Assembly (NCBI RefSeq): GCF_031801495.1
Contig: NZ_JAOEGC010000002.1
Coordinates: forward strand, 2,046,001-2,110,000
Direction of reading: 5' to 3'
Length of the DNA: 64,000 nucleotides
DNA from: Agrobacterium tumefaciens_K
GTDB taxonomy: Bacteria > Pseudomonadota > Alphaproteobacteria > Rhizobiales > Rhizobiaceae
Below the pieces are notes generated by a model, which was not told the DNA's origin, made no database searches, and saw only the letters and a list, made by a program, of their open reading frames with translations. Below are positions 17,052 to 24,672 of this stretch, in pieces (position 1 is the first letter of the stretch; each line of letters opens with the position of its first letter). The position numbers and the translations under genes are program-made.

Positions 17052-18005
17052 ATGTTCAAACTCGCGCATATTTCAGACATTCATCTTGGCCCATTGCCGA
17101 AACTGACCTTCCGGGAACTGGCCTCCAAACGCATTACCGGCTTCGTCAACTGGCACCGCAATCGCCGCAAGCATCTTTTCACCGATACGCTGGAAAAACT
17201 GCTGGACGATATAGAGGCAAAAGCGCCGGATCATATGGCCATCACGGGCGATCTCGTCAATCTCGCCACCGGCATCGAAATCCGCGCTGCAGCCGACTGG
17301 CTGGAGGAAGTCGGCAGTCCCGAGACGACCTCCGTTGTCCCCGGCAACCATGATGCCTATGTCTCCGGCGCGCACGACAAGGCCATGCATGCCTGGTATC
17401 CCTATGTGCGCGGCGATGGCGATCCTGAAGAATGGGATGAGGATCGCAAGATCTTCCCCTATATGCGCGTGCGCGGCCCTGTCGCGCTCATCGGCTGCTC
17501 GACCTCGATCGCAACGCCGCCCTTTTCGGCAACCGGTTACTTCGGCAACCGGCAGGCGCGCGCCACGGCCGACCTTCTGAAAAAAGCTGGCGAGATGGGG
17601 CTGTTTCGTGTGGTGATGATCCATCATCCGCCGATCCGCGGTGCGGCCGCAACCCACAAGCGCATGATCGGCATCCGCCGTTTCGCGGCCGCTCTCGGCG
17701 TCGGCGGTGCGGAACTCGTGCTCCACGGACACACACACCTCAACACGGTCTACTGGCTGAATACCCACCACGGCCGTGACCACATTCCCGTCGTCGGCAT
17801 CGCCTCGGCAAGCCAGGGGCCGGGCGGCGAAAAGCCACGCGCTGCCTACAATCTTTTCAACATTTCTGGTGGACCGGGGTCATGGAACGTTGCCTGTGAA
17901 CGCCACAGCCTCAACGAAACCGCGACAGCCGTAGAGCTGGAAGACGTCCGCGTGTTCTACGAAAACGGCCGCCCTCTGGGATTTACCCGGCTGGATCGGG
18001 AGTAA
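17052..18005 (+). CDS. metallophosphoesterase
   Basis: A 317-residue calcineurin-like phosphoesterase. The metal-ligand motifs appear in order: DIHLG (9-13), GDLVN, PGNHD, HHPP and HGHTHLN. Members hydrolyse phosphodiester or phosphomonoester bonds, but the substrate is not evident here. The ATG at 17052 is directly before the first strand (FKLAHISD), so the start is likely right even though the ribosome binding site is weak. Convergent with leuA. Confidence 0.9.
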   Translation: MFKLAHISDIHLGPLPKLTFRELASKRITGFVNWHRNRRKHLFTDTLEKLLDDIEAKAPDHMAITGDLVNLATGIEIRAAADWLEEVGSPETTSVVPGNHDAYVSGAHDKAMHAWYPYVRGDGDPEEWDEDRKIFPYMRVRGPVALIGCSTSIATPPFSATGYFGNRQARATADLLKKAGEMGLFRVVMIHHPPIRGAAATHKRMIGIRRFAAALGVGGAELVLHGHTHLNTVYWLNTHHGRDHIPVVGIASASQGPGGEKPRAAYNLFNISGGPGSWNVACERHSLNETATAVELEDVRVFYENGRPLGFTRLDRE

Positions 18006-18081
18006 CGGGATAGCCCGAAGACGCGGCTTCCGCTCTTTCGTCATCCTCGCGTTGAGGCGAGGATCCCATTCATCTTGCGAA

Positions 18082-18114
18082 ACGGGATCCTCGGGTCGAG
18101 CCCGAGGATCCCGT
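18082..18114. repeat. perfect intergenic palindrome (REP-like)
   Basis: A 14-bp perfect inverted repeat (ACGGGATCCTCGGG and its complement) around a 5-base loop TCGAG, between the convergent phosphoesterase and leuA genes. A related GAGGATCCC half lies just before it at about 18058. It may act as terminator for both genes, but its shape fits a dispersed palindromic repeat. Confidence 0.65.
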
Positions 18115-18137
18115 CGAGTGTGGTGCTGGAGAAGTCT

Positions 18138-19850
18138 TTACGACTTCGCCCACTCTTCCAGCACGCGGTTTGCAGCGGAAACGATGGCCTCCAGCGACGC
18201 ACCGACGATATTGGTGTTGATGCCCGCGCCGAACAGCTTGCCGCCCGGATGCTCCATTTCGACATAAGCGATGGCCGAAGCGTTGGAGCCGTGCTGCAAC
18301 GAGTGTTCGGAATAGTCGTTCACCGACAGGTCGATCCCCAGATAAACCGACAACGCGTTGATGAAACCATCGATCGGGCCGGTGCCCTTGCCTTCGATAC
18401 GCTTGACTTCGCCATTGTCGGTAATCTCGGCGGCAACCACCCGCACACCCTTGAAATCACCGGCCGGATAGGTGTGGTGGTCCACAAACTTCAGCCGAGC
18501 ATGAGGCTGCGTCACGTAACGCTCGATGAAGCGCTCGTGGATGCGCTTGGCGGGCAGCTCCACGCCCTCTTCGTCGGTGATGCGCTGAATGTCTTCGCGG
18601 AATTCGACCTGCAGGTTGCGCGGCAGGTTCAGGCCGTAATCCTGCTGGAGAATATAGGCGATGCCGCCCTTGCCGGACTGCGAGTTGATGCGGATGATCG
18701 CCTCGTACGAGCGGCCCACATCCTTGGGATCGATCGGCAGATAAGGCACCTCCCAGACCGGGTGGTTGGCAACCTTGATCGCCTTCATGCCCTTGTTGAT
18801 CGCATCCTGATGCGAACCGGAGAACGCGGTGTAGACCAGTTCACCGACGTAAGGGTGACGCTCGGGGATCGTCATTTCGTTGGAATATTCGTAAACGGAC
18901 TTGATACGCTCGATGTCGCGGCAATCCAGCTCAGGATCGACACCCTGCGTATACATGTTCAGCGCCAGCGTCACGACGTCCACGTTGCCGGTGCGCTCGC
19001 CATTGCCGAACAGCGTGCCTTCCACGCGGTCAGCACCGGCCATCAGGCCCAGTTCCGTCGCAGCGATGCCCGTGCCGCGGTCGTTGTGCGGATGCAGCGA
19101 GATGATGACGTTTTCGCGGTTGTCGATATTGCGGCACATCCACTCGATCTGGTCGGCATAGATGTTCGGCGTCGCCATTTCGACGGTAGAGGGCAGGTTC
19201 AGGATCAGCTTGTTGTTCGCCGTCGGCTTCACTTCGGCGATGACCGCGTTGCAGATTTCCAGAGCCACTTCCAGCTCCGTACCGGTGAAGCTTTCGGGAG
19301 AATATTCGAAGCGATAACCGCCACCGGCCTTGGCCGCCATGTCGGTAATCATCTTGGCCGCATCGACGGCGATCTGCTTGATGCCGTGTACGTCCTTGCC
19401 GAACACGACGCGGCGCTGCAATTCACTGGTGGAATTGTAGAAGTGAATGATCGGGTTCTTGGCACCTTCCAGCGACTCGAATGTGCGGGTAATCAGCTCG
19501 GGGCGGCACTGCACCAGCACCTGCAAGGACACGTCATCCGGCACATTGCCCTCTTCCACGCACCAGCGGGCGAAATCGAAGTCCGTCTGCGAGGCGGAAG
19601 GAAAACCAATCTCGATTTCCTTGAAGCCCATTTCCAGCAGCAGTTTGAACATGCGTGCCTTGCGGTCATGGCCCATAGGGTTGACCAGCGACTGGTTGCC
19701 ATCACGCAGATCCACCGAACACCAGATCGGCGCCTTGGTGATGGTCTTCGATGGCCATGTACGGTCGGGAATATTGATGGTGGGGTACGGACGGTACTTT
19801 ACGCTGGCGTCCTGCATGCCCTTGGAAACGGTGTTGGTCTTGGCGTCCAT
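18138..19850 (-). CDS. leuA: 2-isopropylmalate synthase
   Basis: First committed step of leucine synthesis: acetyl-CoA plus 2-oxoisovalerate to 2-isopropylmalate. The 570-residue protein belongs to the long LeuA type shared with actinobacteria and yeast, with IPDRTWPS, then DLRDGNQSL (catalytic and metal site), and HNDRGTG in the barrel. The C-terminal quarter (DHHTYPAGDFKGV onward) is the LeuA regulatory domain that in this family senses leucine. The start at 19850 has AAGGAG about 8 bases upstream. A leader peptide gene with five leucine codons lies upstream at 19987-20106, pointing to attenuation as well as feedback control. Confidence 0.95.
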   Translation of the reverse strand: MDAKTNTVSKGMQDASVKYRPYPTINIPDRTWPSKTITKAPIWCSVDLRDGNQSLVNPMGHDRKARMFKLLLEMGFKEIEIGFPSASQTDFDFARWCVEEGNVPDDVSLQVLVQCRPELITRTFESLEGAKNPIIHFYNSTSELQRRVVFGKDVHGIKQIAVDAAKMITDMAAKAGGGYRFEYSPESFTGTELEVALEICNAVIAEVKPTANNKLILNLPSTVEMATPNIYADQIEWMCRNIDNRENVIISLHPHNDRGTGIAATELGLMAGADRVEGTLFGNGERTGNVDVVTLALNMYTQGVDPELDCRDIERIKSVYEYSNEMTIPERHPYVGELVYTAFSGSHQDAINKGMKAIKVANHPVWEVPYLPIDPKDVGRSYEAIIRINSQSGKGGIAYILQQDYGLNLPRNLQVEFREDIQRITDEEGVELPAKRIHERFIERYVTQPHARLKFVDHHTYPAGDFKGVRVVAAEITDNGEVKRIEGKGTGPIDGFINALSVYLGIDLSVNDYSEHSLQHGSNASAIAYVEMEHPGGKLFGAGINTNIVGASLEAIVSAANRVLEEWAKS

Positions 19851-19942
19851 TGTTTTTGCTCCTTCCGTATCCGCGGGCAATGCCATCGACAGATACGCGC
19901 CCCTTGCGGGCCCAAAAATCGGTATCAAATGAGATTTCGAGT

Positions 19943-20000
19943 TGAGGAGCGTTCGCGCCAGCGGGCTTTCGGCCGCCGGGCGCTCCTCACTGGACCCGGC
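19943..20000 (-). promoter_or_regulatory. putative leucine attenuator: two mutually exclusive hairpins
   Basis: On the minus-strand RNA the leader stop codon begins a 9-bp perfect stem (19981-19989 with 19943-19951), whose interior pairs further into a GC-rich hairpin. A competing hairpin pairs GCCGGG, inside the last leader codons (19995-20000), with CCCGGC at 19975-19980, which would break the first. A ribosome stalled on the leucine codons would decide between them. No clear U-run follows, so the mechanism could be rho-dependent or translational. Confidence 0.5.
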
Positions 20001-20106
20001 AACCGCGTGTAAGGTCGAGGCTAAGAAGCGAGAGTGCACCGCACGGCGACGCGTTCGCAGAAATCTGCGCGGTCATGCCGGAAAAGGTTGCGGTGCGATT
20101 GCTCAT
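19987..20106 (-). CDS. putative leuA leader peptide, 39 aa
   Basis: A short ORF starting at ATG 20106 and ending at TGA 19987, about 137 bases upstream of leuA and in the same direction. Codons 25-32 read L-S-L-L-S-L-D-L: five leucines in eight codons, all CTC or CTT rather than the CTG favoured nearby, just before the competing hairpins. The -10 hexamer ends 7 bases before the ATG, so the transcript is probably leaderless. This is the architecture of a leucine-sensing leader peptide. Evidence is structural; I have not compared relatives. Confidence 0.6.
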   Translation of the reverse strand: MSNRTATFSGMTAQISANASPCGALSLLSLDLTRGCRVQ

Positions 20107-20113
20107 GCCAGAG

Positions 20114-20142
20114 CTTATAAGCGGCGAAATATTCTGTTGCAA
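20114..20142 (-). promoter_or_regulatory. probable sigma-70 promoter of the leuA leader
   Basis: On the minus strand, TTGCAA (20137-20142) and TATAAG (20114-20119) are 17 bases apart, a good housekeeping promoter. The -10 element ends exactly 7 bases before the leader ATG, placing transcription start at or next to the ATG. Confidence 0.6.
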
Positions 20143-20150
20143 GAACAACT

Positions 20151-21335
20151 TTAGTTTTTCATTCGTTTCACGAAACCTGTCAGCGCCATCATCAGCCCGC
20201 CGCCGATCAGTCCCCAGAATGCGCCGGAAATGCCCGCAAAGGACAGACCGGAGGCGGTAATCAGGAAGGTGATCGCCGCGGCTTCCCGCGTCTCGGCTTC
20301 CTTGAAGGCCGCAACGGCAGAACCGGAAAAAGCCCCCACCAGCGCCAGACCGGCAACCGCCTGAATGAGAATCGGCGGCGCAAGCGCTACAAAGGCGGTG
20401 ACCACGCCCGCCAGCAGGCCAAAGACGATATAGCCGATACCCCCGACAATCGCCGCCCAGTAACGCCGCTTCGGGTCCGGATGCGCATCTTCGCCCGCGC
20501 ACATGGCAGCTGTGATGGCCGCCAGGTTGACCGCGTGTCCGCCAAACGGCGCAGATAACAGGGAAAAGAAGCCAGTAGTCGCAAACAGTGGCCCCGGCTG
20601 CGGATCATAATGATTGACCTTCAGCACGGCGATACCGGGAATGTTCTGCGATGCCATGGTGACGATGAAAAGCGGCAGCGCGATAGAGATCACCGCATGC
20701 AGGCTGAAGGTCGGCGTGACCCACTCCACCGGCGGCGCCAGTGATTGCGCGAGGCTATCCAGCGCTCCGGCGGGAATATCTACCCCGAAGATCATCACCA
20801 GCACGAAGGCAGCCAATGCTGCAGGCACGGCGTAAAGCCGCTTGAATGCGCCAACAATTATCCAGGCCAGAATGATTGGCAGACCGAGCGCCGGATTGAA
20901 CCCGATGGCCTTTATGGGTGCGAAACACAGACCGATGATGACGCCGGACAGCATGGCATTGGCAAGCGGCGCAGGAATGGATGCAACAGCCCGTCCGAGC
21001 GGTTTGAACAGTCCCGCGATGATGATGAACACCGCACAGATGATGAAGGCGCCAACCGCTGCGGGAAAGCCGCCATCGATAACACCCGTCGTGGCCAGAA
21101 GTGCTGCGCCCGGCGTCGACCAGGCGATGCTGATCGGCAGGCGGGTGACGACAGAAAGAACGATGGCGCAGACTCCCATCGCGACCGAAAGCGCCATCAG
21201 CGCGGATGCGGCTTCGTAATCGGTCGCGCCGACTGCCTTGAGCCCCTGCAACACGACCGCGAAGGAACTGGCGAAACCGACGAAGGCGGTCAGGCAGCCC
21301 ATGAACAGGCTCTGGACGGAAAGATCTTTCAGCAT
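20151..21335 (-). CDS. benE: benzoate/H+ symporter family (BenE) transporter
   Basis: A 394-residue integral membrane protein with about twelve segments. It matches the BenE family: LQGLKAVGATDYEAASALMALSV near the N-terminus, SIAWSTPGAALLATTG, and SAPFGGHAVNLAAITAAMC. The original member imports benzoate with protons, but many members lie away from benzoate genes and no catabolic genes are nearby, so the substrate is uncertain. The stop lies just upstream of the leuA leader promoter. Confidence 0.88.
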   Translation of the reverse strand: MLKDLSVQSLFMGCLTAFVGFASSFAVVLQGLKAVGATDYEAASALMALSVAMGVCAIVLSVVTRLPISIAWSTPGAALLATTGVIDGGFPAAVGAFIICAVFIIIAGLFKPLGRAVASIPAPLANAMLSGVIIGLCFAPIKAIGFNPALGLPIILAWIIVGAFKRLYAVPAALAAFVLVMIFGVDIPAGALDSLAQSLAPPVEWVTPTFSLHAVISIALPLFIVTMASQNIPGIAVLKVNHYDPQPGPLFATTGFFSLLSAPFGGHAVNLAAITAAMCAGEDAHPDPKRRYWAAIVGGIGYIVFGLLAGVVTAFVALAPPILIQAVAGLALVGAFSGSAVAAFKEAETREAAAITFLITASGLSFAGISGAFWGLIGGGLMMALTGFVKRMKN

Positions 21336-21420
21336 GACGGGATCCGTATTTTTGATCCTCCCTGAAGATCAAAAAACGCACCCACTGGCAAGCCACCGAA
21401 AAAACGAAAGGGTACGTATT

Positions 21421-22068
21421 CTACCAGCGCAGCAGGCGACGACCCGCGATGGCGCCGACCAGGCCGGTCAGTAGAATGCCCAGCGAATACCAGATCAGCA
21501 CGAAAGGCATGCCGTTTTCGGCACAGAACCACGAATAAAGCCATGCGCCCGACGCACCGGAAGCAATACCCGCAACAAAGCCCGCAAGACATGGACTGGC
21601 CGGAGCAGCGCTACGCTTCAGCGCCGCCAGATTGGCAAGGAAAACGGGGAGAGAGAACGTCACGATCAGCACAGGGCAACGCAGCGGGGACGAGCCAAAT
21701 ATCAGCGCTGAATAGGTGTCCGGGACGGCGAACCCCAGCTGCACCAGCGCGATCATGGCCATGGCGACAAATATCACAGCCACCCACACGAAAAGGTAGC
21801 CTCTTTCGCCATCGGGGCGGGCGAGGCGCGTAAGTGCAGCGAAGGCGATGATCGCCAGCAGGGCGTTATAGGCAGACTTTACCCAGAATACCGGCTCCGT
21901 CCACATCTCGGCCATATCACCACGAAGGCTGAAAAACAGGAACAACATCAGCAGCGAAACACAAAGCGCCGGCAGGGCAGCAAACACCAGCCGGCGTTCC
22001 AGCGCATGTGCCGAAACCGGCTTGAGATCGCGCGTCAGGCTCTCAATGATGTCGTCCGTCTTTTTCAC
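21421..22068 (-). CDS. nrsF: NrsF-type anti-sigma factor (DUF1109 membrane protein)
   Basis: A 215-residue protein with a short cytoplasmic N-terminus (DDIIESLTRDLKPV) and six membrane segments, the layout of NrsF/DUF1109 proteins. In Caulobacter, NrsF holds the ECF sigma factor SigF inactive at the membrane until metal or oxidative stress. The gene overlaps the sigma gene by four bases (ATGA), so both are made together. The paired cysteines used for sensing in Caulobacter may correspond to the two here (CP in the middle and C in WFCAEN), which is inference. Confidence 0.88.
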   Translation of the reverse strand: MKKTDDIIESLTRDLKPVSAHALERRLVFAALPALCVSLLMLFLFFSLRGDMAEMWTEPVFWVKSAYNALLAIIAFAALTRLARPDGERGYLFVWVAVIFVAMAMIALVQLGFAVPDTYSALIFGSSPLRCPVLIVTFSLPVFLANLAALKRSAAPASPCLAGFVAGIASGASGAWLYSWFCAENGMPFVLIWYSLGILLTGLVGAIAGRRLLRW

Positions 22069-22613
22069 GTTTCTCCTCGCAACTTCTGCGCCAGCGATTT
22101 CAACGCCCGGTGAATGCCGACCCGCGCCGCCAGCTCCGTCTGTCCGGACCTCGCCGCCGCGTCGGCAATGGATTGCCCTTCGAGTTTCACGCTGCGGATC
22201 ATCTCTCGCTGCTGGGGCGGCAAGCCCTCCAGCAGCCGCTCGACATCCATGCGGGCCGTCACCGCATCCACCGAGGTTTCCGCCTCCAGCGTCTCATCGA
22301 GTTCGACCTCCGCCAGCATGCGCCCGCCTCGCCCCCGGTAGTGATCGATGAGCTTGTAACGGGCAATCGAGAAGAACCACGCCGTAAACGACCTCGCCCG
22401 ATCATACGTCTCGCGGCGGGCATGCAGCGCCAGCAGGGTTTCCTGCACCAGATCCTCAAGATCGGCCTTGATGCCGGACGCCATCCGCCGCCCGTAATAC
22501 GCAACCAGCAGCTTCCGCAGCGCATGGAGCAACTGCCTGTAGGCACTCTCATCCCCATCGAGGGAGCGCAGCATCAGCGCCTTCAGCATGTCTTCCGTCA
22601 CGGTGTTCGTCAT
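22065..22613 (-). CDS. sigF: ECF-type RNA polymerase sigma factor, SigF-like
   Basis: A 182-residue ECF sigma factor. Region 2 holds DLVQETLLALHARR and the -10-recognising TAWFFSIARYKLIDHYR; region 4 holds LPPQQREMIRSVKLEGQSIADAA, followed by the helix-turn-helix end. It is encoded with a NrsF anti-sigma factor and shares a promoter type with the divergent methionine-rich protein gene. Start at 22613: a longer frame reads through the promoter itself. The mRNA leader would be only a few bases, since the -10 element ends 12 bases before the ATG. Confidence 0.92.
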   Translation of the reverse strand: MTNTVTEDMLKALMLRSLDGDESAYRQLLHALRKLLVAYYGRRMASGIKADLEDLVQETLLALHARRETYDRARSFTAWFFSIARYKLIDHYRGRGGRMLAEVELDETLEAETSVDAVTARMDVERLLEGLPPQQREMIRSVKLEGQSIADAAARSGQTELAARVGIHRALKSLAQKLRGET

Positions 22614-22625
22614 CGTCTCTGCAGG

Positions 22626-22654
22626 TTCATTCGAAATCCACAGCGTAGTGTTAC
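22626..22654 (-). promoter_or_regulatory. ECF (SigF-type) promoter of sigF-nrsF
   Basis: Read on the minus strand: GTAACA (22649-22654), 15 bases, then CGAATGAA (22626-22633). It matches the GTAAC / CGAA pattern of SigF-class ECF promoters and is the same, spacing included, as the divergent promoter at 22708-22736. This implies autoregulation. Confidence 0.75.
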
Positions 22655-22707
22655 ACGGAAATCCAAAAAGTTTTCGCCCGAAAAATGCATCACAAGCCCG
22701 TGAAGCG

Positions 22708-22736
22708 GTAACATGACACAGGCCCGTCCGAATGAA
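22708..22736 (+). promoter_or_regulatory. ECF (SigF-type) promoter of the methionine-rich protein gene
   Basis: GTAACA (22708-22713), 15 bases, then CGAATGAA (22729-22736), on the plus strand 60 bases before the ATG of the methionine-rich gene. Both elements and the spacer length are identical to the sigF promoter on the other strand. Confidence 0.75.
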
Positions 22737-22796
22737 TCGAGGTGATCCTCGTGCACCAGGCTTGCGGACACAAACCATTACTCGGAGGAGAAACCC

Positions 22797-23054
22797 ATGA
22801 TCCGCATTCCATTCCGTTTCGCAGCACTATGTTTGCTGTCGGCATTCGCAGCCATGGGCATTGCCCATGCCGACACCATGAAAACCGAACCGATGAAGAA
22901 AGACGCAATGCATTCCGGCATGTCGAAGACGGGCGACATGAAAACGCAGCCAACGCCGATGACCAGCAAGAAGGACTGCATGGACAAGGCTGGCATGGAA
23001 ATGGACAGGATGAAGCAGGCCGACATGATGAAGACCTGCGATGCGATGAAGTGA
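22797..23054 (+). CDS. secreted methionine-rich MXKDX-repeat protein, 85 aa
   Basis: A signal peptide (hydrophobic core LCLLSAFAAMGIAHA, cleavage after AHA near residue 25) is followed by about 60 residues holding 13 methionines, many lysines and aspartates, two cysteines and one histidine, in loose MxKD-like repeats (MKKDAM, MDRMKQADMM). Such a periplasmic peptide could bind copper(I) or be oxidised sacrificially. Its promoter is the twin of the sigF promoter, so the sigma factor probably controls it. Strong GGAGGAG site before the ATG. Metal binding is inference; no cofactor-installing enzyme gene is adjacent. Confidence 0.85.
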   Translation: MIRIPFRFAALCLLSAFAAMGIAHADTMKTEPMKKDAMHSGMSKTGDMKTQPTPMTSKKDCMDKAGMEMDRMKQADMMKTCDAMK

Positions 23055-23075
23055 AGCCGCCACATCAGGAAAAGC

Positions 23076-23114
23076 AAAAGGCCCGCACCGTATTGACGGT
23101 GCGGGCCTTTTTTC
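23076..23114. terminator. bidirectional rho-independent terminator
   Basis: A 16-bp stem (AAAAGGCCCGCACCGT at 23076-23091 with its complement at 23096-23111) around a 4-base loop, with A-run on one side and T-run on the other. It serves both the methionine-rich gene and the convergent clpP. Confidence 0.9.
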
Positions 23115-23133
23115 AAACCGAAAAGCGTGGCTT

Positions 23134-23718
23134 TCAGATTTCCGACTGGTTCTCCACGATCTTGCCAACCAGACCGTAATCCTTGGCTTCCTCAGCAGAC
23201 AGCCAGTAGTCACGGTCGGTGTCCTTGGCGATCCTGTCGACGGACTGGCCAGTTGCCTTGGCGAAAATCTTGTTCAGGCGCTCGTTCATCTTGATGATTT
23301 CGCGCGCCTGGATTTCGATGTCGGATGCCATGCCACGCGTGCCGCCAGAGGGTTGGTGCAGCAGGAAGCGGGTGTTCGGCAGGCAAAGGCGACGTTCTTT
23401 CGGAACCGACACGTAGATCAGCGCGCCAGCGGAAGCGACCCAGCCGGTTCCGATGATGATGACCTTCGGCTTGATGAACTTGATCATGTCGTGGATCGAA
23501 TCGCCCGATTCGACATGGCCGCCCGGCGAATTCACGTAAACACGAATGTCCTCGTCGCTGGCCGCGGCCAGAGCCACGAGCTGCGTGCAAACCTTCTGCG
23601 CCAGTTCCTGGGTAATGCCGCCATAGATGAAGATCGAACGCGATTTGAAAAGATTCGCTTCCGTTTCCTTCCCGATCGGCAGTTCCTTGCTCTTGTCGTC
23701 TTCGTCTTCGTTCATCAA
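23134..23718 (-). CDS. clpP: ATP-dependent Clp protease proteolytic subunit (ClpP paralogue)
   Basis: Serine protease subunit of 194 residues. The catalytic triad is in the expected places: S96 in VASAG, H121 in LLHQPSGG and D170 in TDRDYW. The segment GTGWVASAGA departs from the common AASMGA wording, which suggests one of the extra ClpP copies found in rhizobia rather than the tig-linked housekeeping one; clpX and tig are not beside it. It ends at the shared terminator. The second codon is also ATG, so the start could be three bases later. Confidence 0.92.
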   Translation of the reverse strand: MMNEDEDDKSKELPIGKETEANLFKSRSIFIYGGITQELAQKVCTQLVALAAASDEDIRVYVNSPGGHVESGDSIHDMIKFIKPKVIIIGTGWVASAGALIYVSVPKERRLCLPNTRFLLHQPSGGTRGMASDIEIQAREIIKMNERLNKIFAKATGQSVDRIAKDTDRDYWLSAEEAKDYGLVGKIVENQSEI

Positions 23719-23938
23719 CGGCTCTCCAGCGTAATTCTATGCATGCCCTTCGGACATAGTGCGACTTGTTACGTAAGGCAATGAGCGAAAAAGGCAAGGT
23801 TACGGACCAGAGAATAAACAACGGCAGCGGCAGATGACGCATGGACAGTTTCTTCACGGTTACGATATCGTTGCATTACCAACCGGCTCAAGGATGCCCC
23901 AAGCCCCTTGTCCGGCGATAAAAACCAGAGAGGGAAAC

Positions 23939-24529
23939 ATGCTTAAAAGACTGAGCCTCACCGTCACCGCGTTCGGCCTCACCGCCTTGCCTGCATTCGC
24001 GCACCTGAACCCGGAGGAACACGGTTCCTTCATGGCGGGCGTATCGCATCCGTTCTTCGGTGCGGACCATATTCTGGCGATGATTGCCGTTGGCATCTGG
24101 GCCTCGCAGATTTCCGTTTCGCAGAATGACCGGAAGGCTCTGTTGATCGTACCGTCCGCTTTCGTCGGCACCATGGCGATCGGCTTCTTGATGGCCGTCT
24201 ATGGCGTCGAGCTTCCATTCGTCGAGCCTGCCATCCTGGCGTCCGTCATCGGCCTTGGCCTGCTGGTCGCCATGGCGGCAAAGCTCCCCACAGCTGCGGC
24301 CGCCGCCATCGTCGGTGTCTTCGCACTTTTCCACGGTCACGCCCATGGCGGTGAGCTGGGCAGCGCAGGTGCGTTCCAGTTCGGCATCGGCTTCATGATT
24401 GCGACCGCAATCCTGCATGTCTCCGGTATCGCGCTTGGCCTCGGCATAGCCCGCTTCGGCAACATCGCCGCCCGCGCCGCCGGCGCCCTGACGGCGCTCG
24501 CCGGTCTTTCGCTGGTTTTGAGTGGTTGA
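23939..24529 (+). CDS. hupE: HupE/UreJ family nickel/cobalt permease
   Basis: A 196-residue membrane protein with a cleavable signal peptide (cleavage near ALPAFA-H at residue 21, leaving a histidine at the mature N-terminus) and about six membrane segments. The family signature HPFFGADH is at residues 37-44, and FHGHAHG lies in the middle; both are metal-binding. HupE/UreJ proteins import nickel or cobalt, but no hydrogenase or urease genes are close. Start from AGAGGGA before 23939. A 10-base palindrome (ACGATATCGT, 23862-23871) lies upstream and might be an operator. Confidence 0.9.
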   Translation: MLKRLSLTVTAFGLTALPAFAHLNPEEHGSFMAGVSHPFFGADHILAMIAVGIWASQISVSQNDRKALLIVPSAFVGTMAIGFLMAVYGVELPFVEPAILASVIGLGLLVAMAAKLPTAAAAAIVGVFALFHGHAHGGELGSAGAFQFGIGFMIATAILHVSGIALGLGIARFGNIAARAAGALTALAGLSLVLSG

Positions 24530-24672
24530 AGCAAGCCCAGCCAATTTGCCAGCGGTGTCGCGTAGAGGCTCCGGATCATTACGGAAATTTAAAGTTCCGG
24601 CCGCTTTGAAAAGCCGGAATTGCGACATACCTCCTTATCGTGGATTTTCACTTCACGGTAAGGAGGCACACG

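Noticed and set aside
18075..20012. A very long open frame (645 codons) opposite leuA
   Set aside because: It is the mirror of the leuA codon pattern in GC-rich DNA; it has no family resemblance, and leuA on the other strand is certain.
22742..23179. Open frames overlapping the methionine-rich gene in other frames
   Set aside because: Signal peptide, ribosome binding site, promoter and terminator all fit the 22797-23054 frame.
24640..24672. Longer start for the DUF2076 protein
   Set aside because: The codons before 24673 include the strong AAGGAGG site, so they are leader, not coding.
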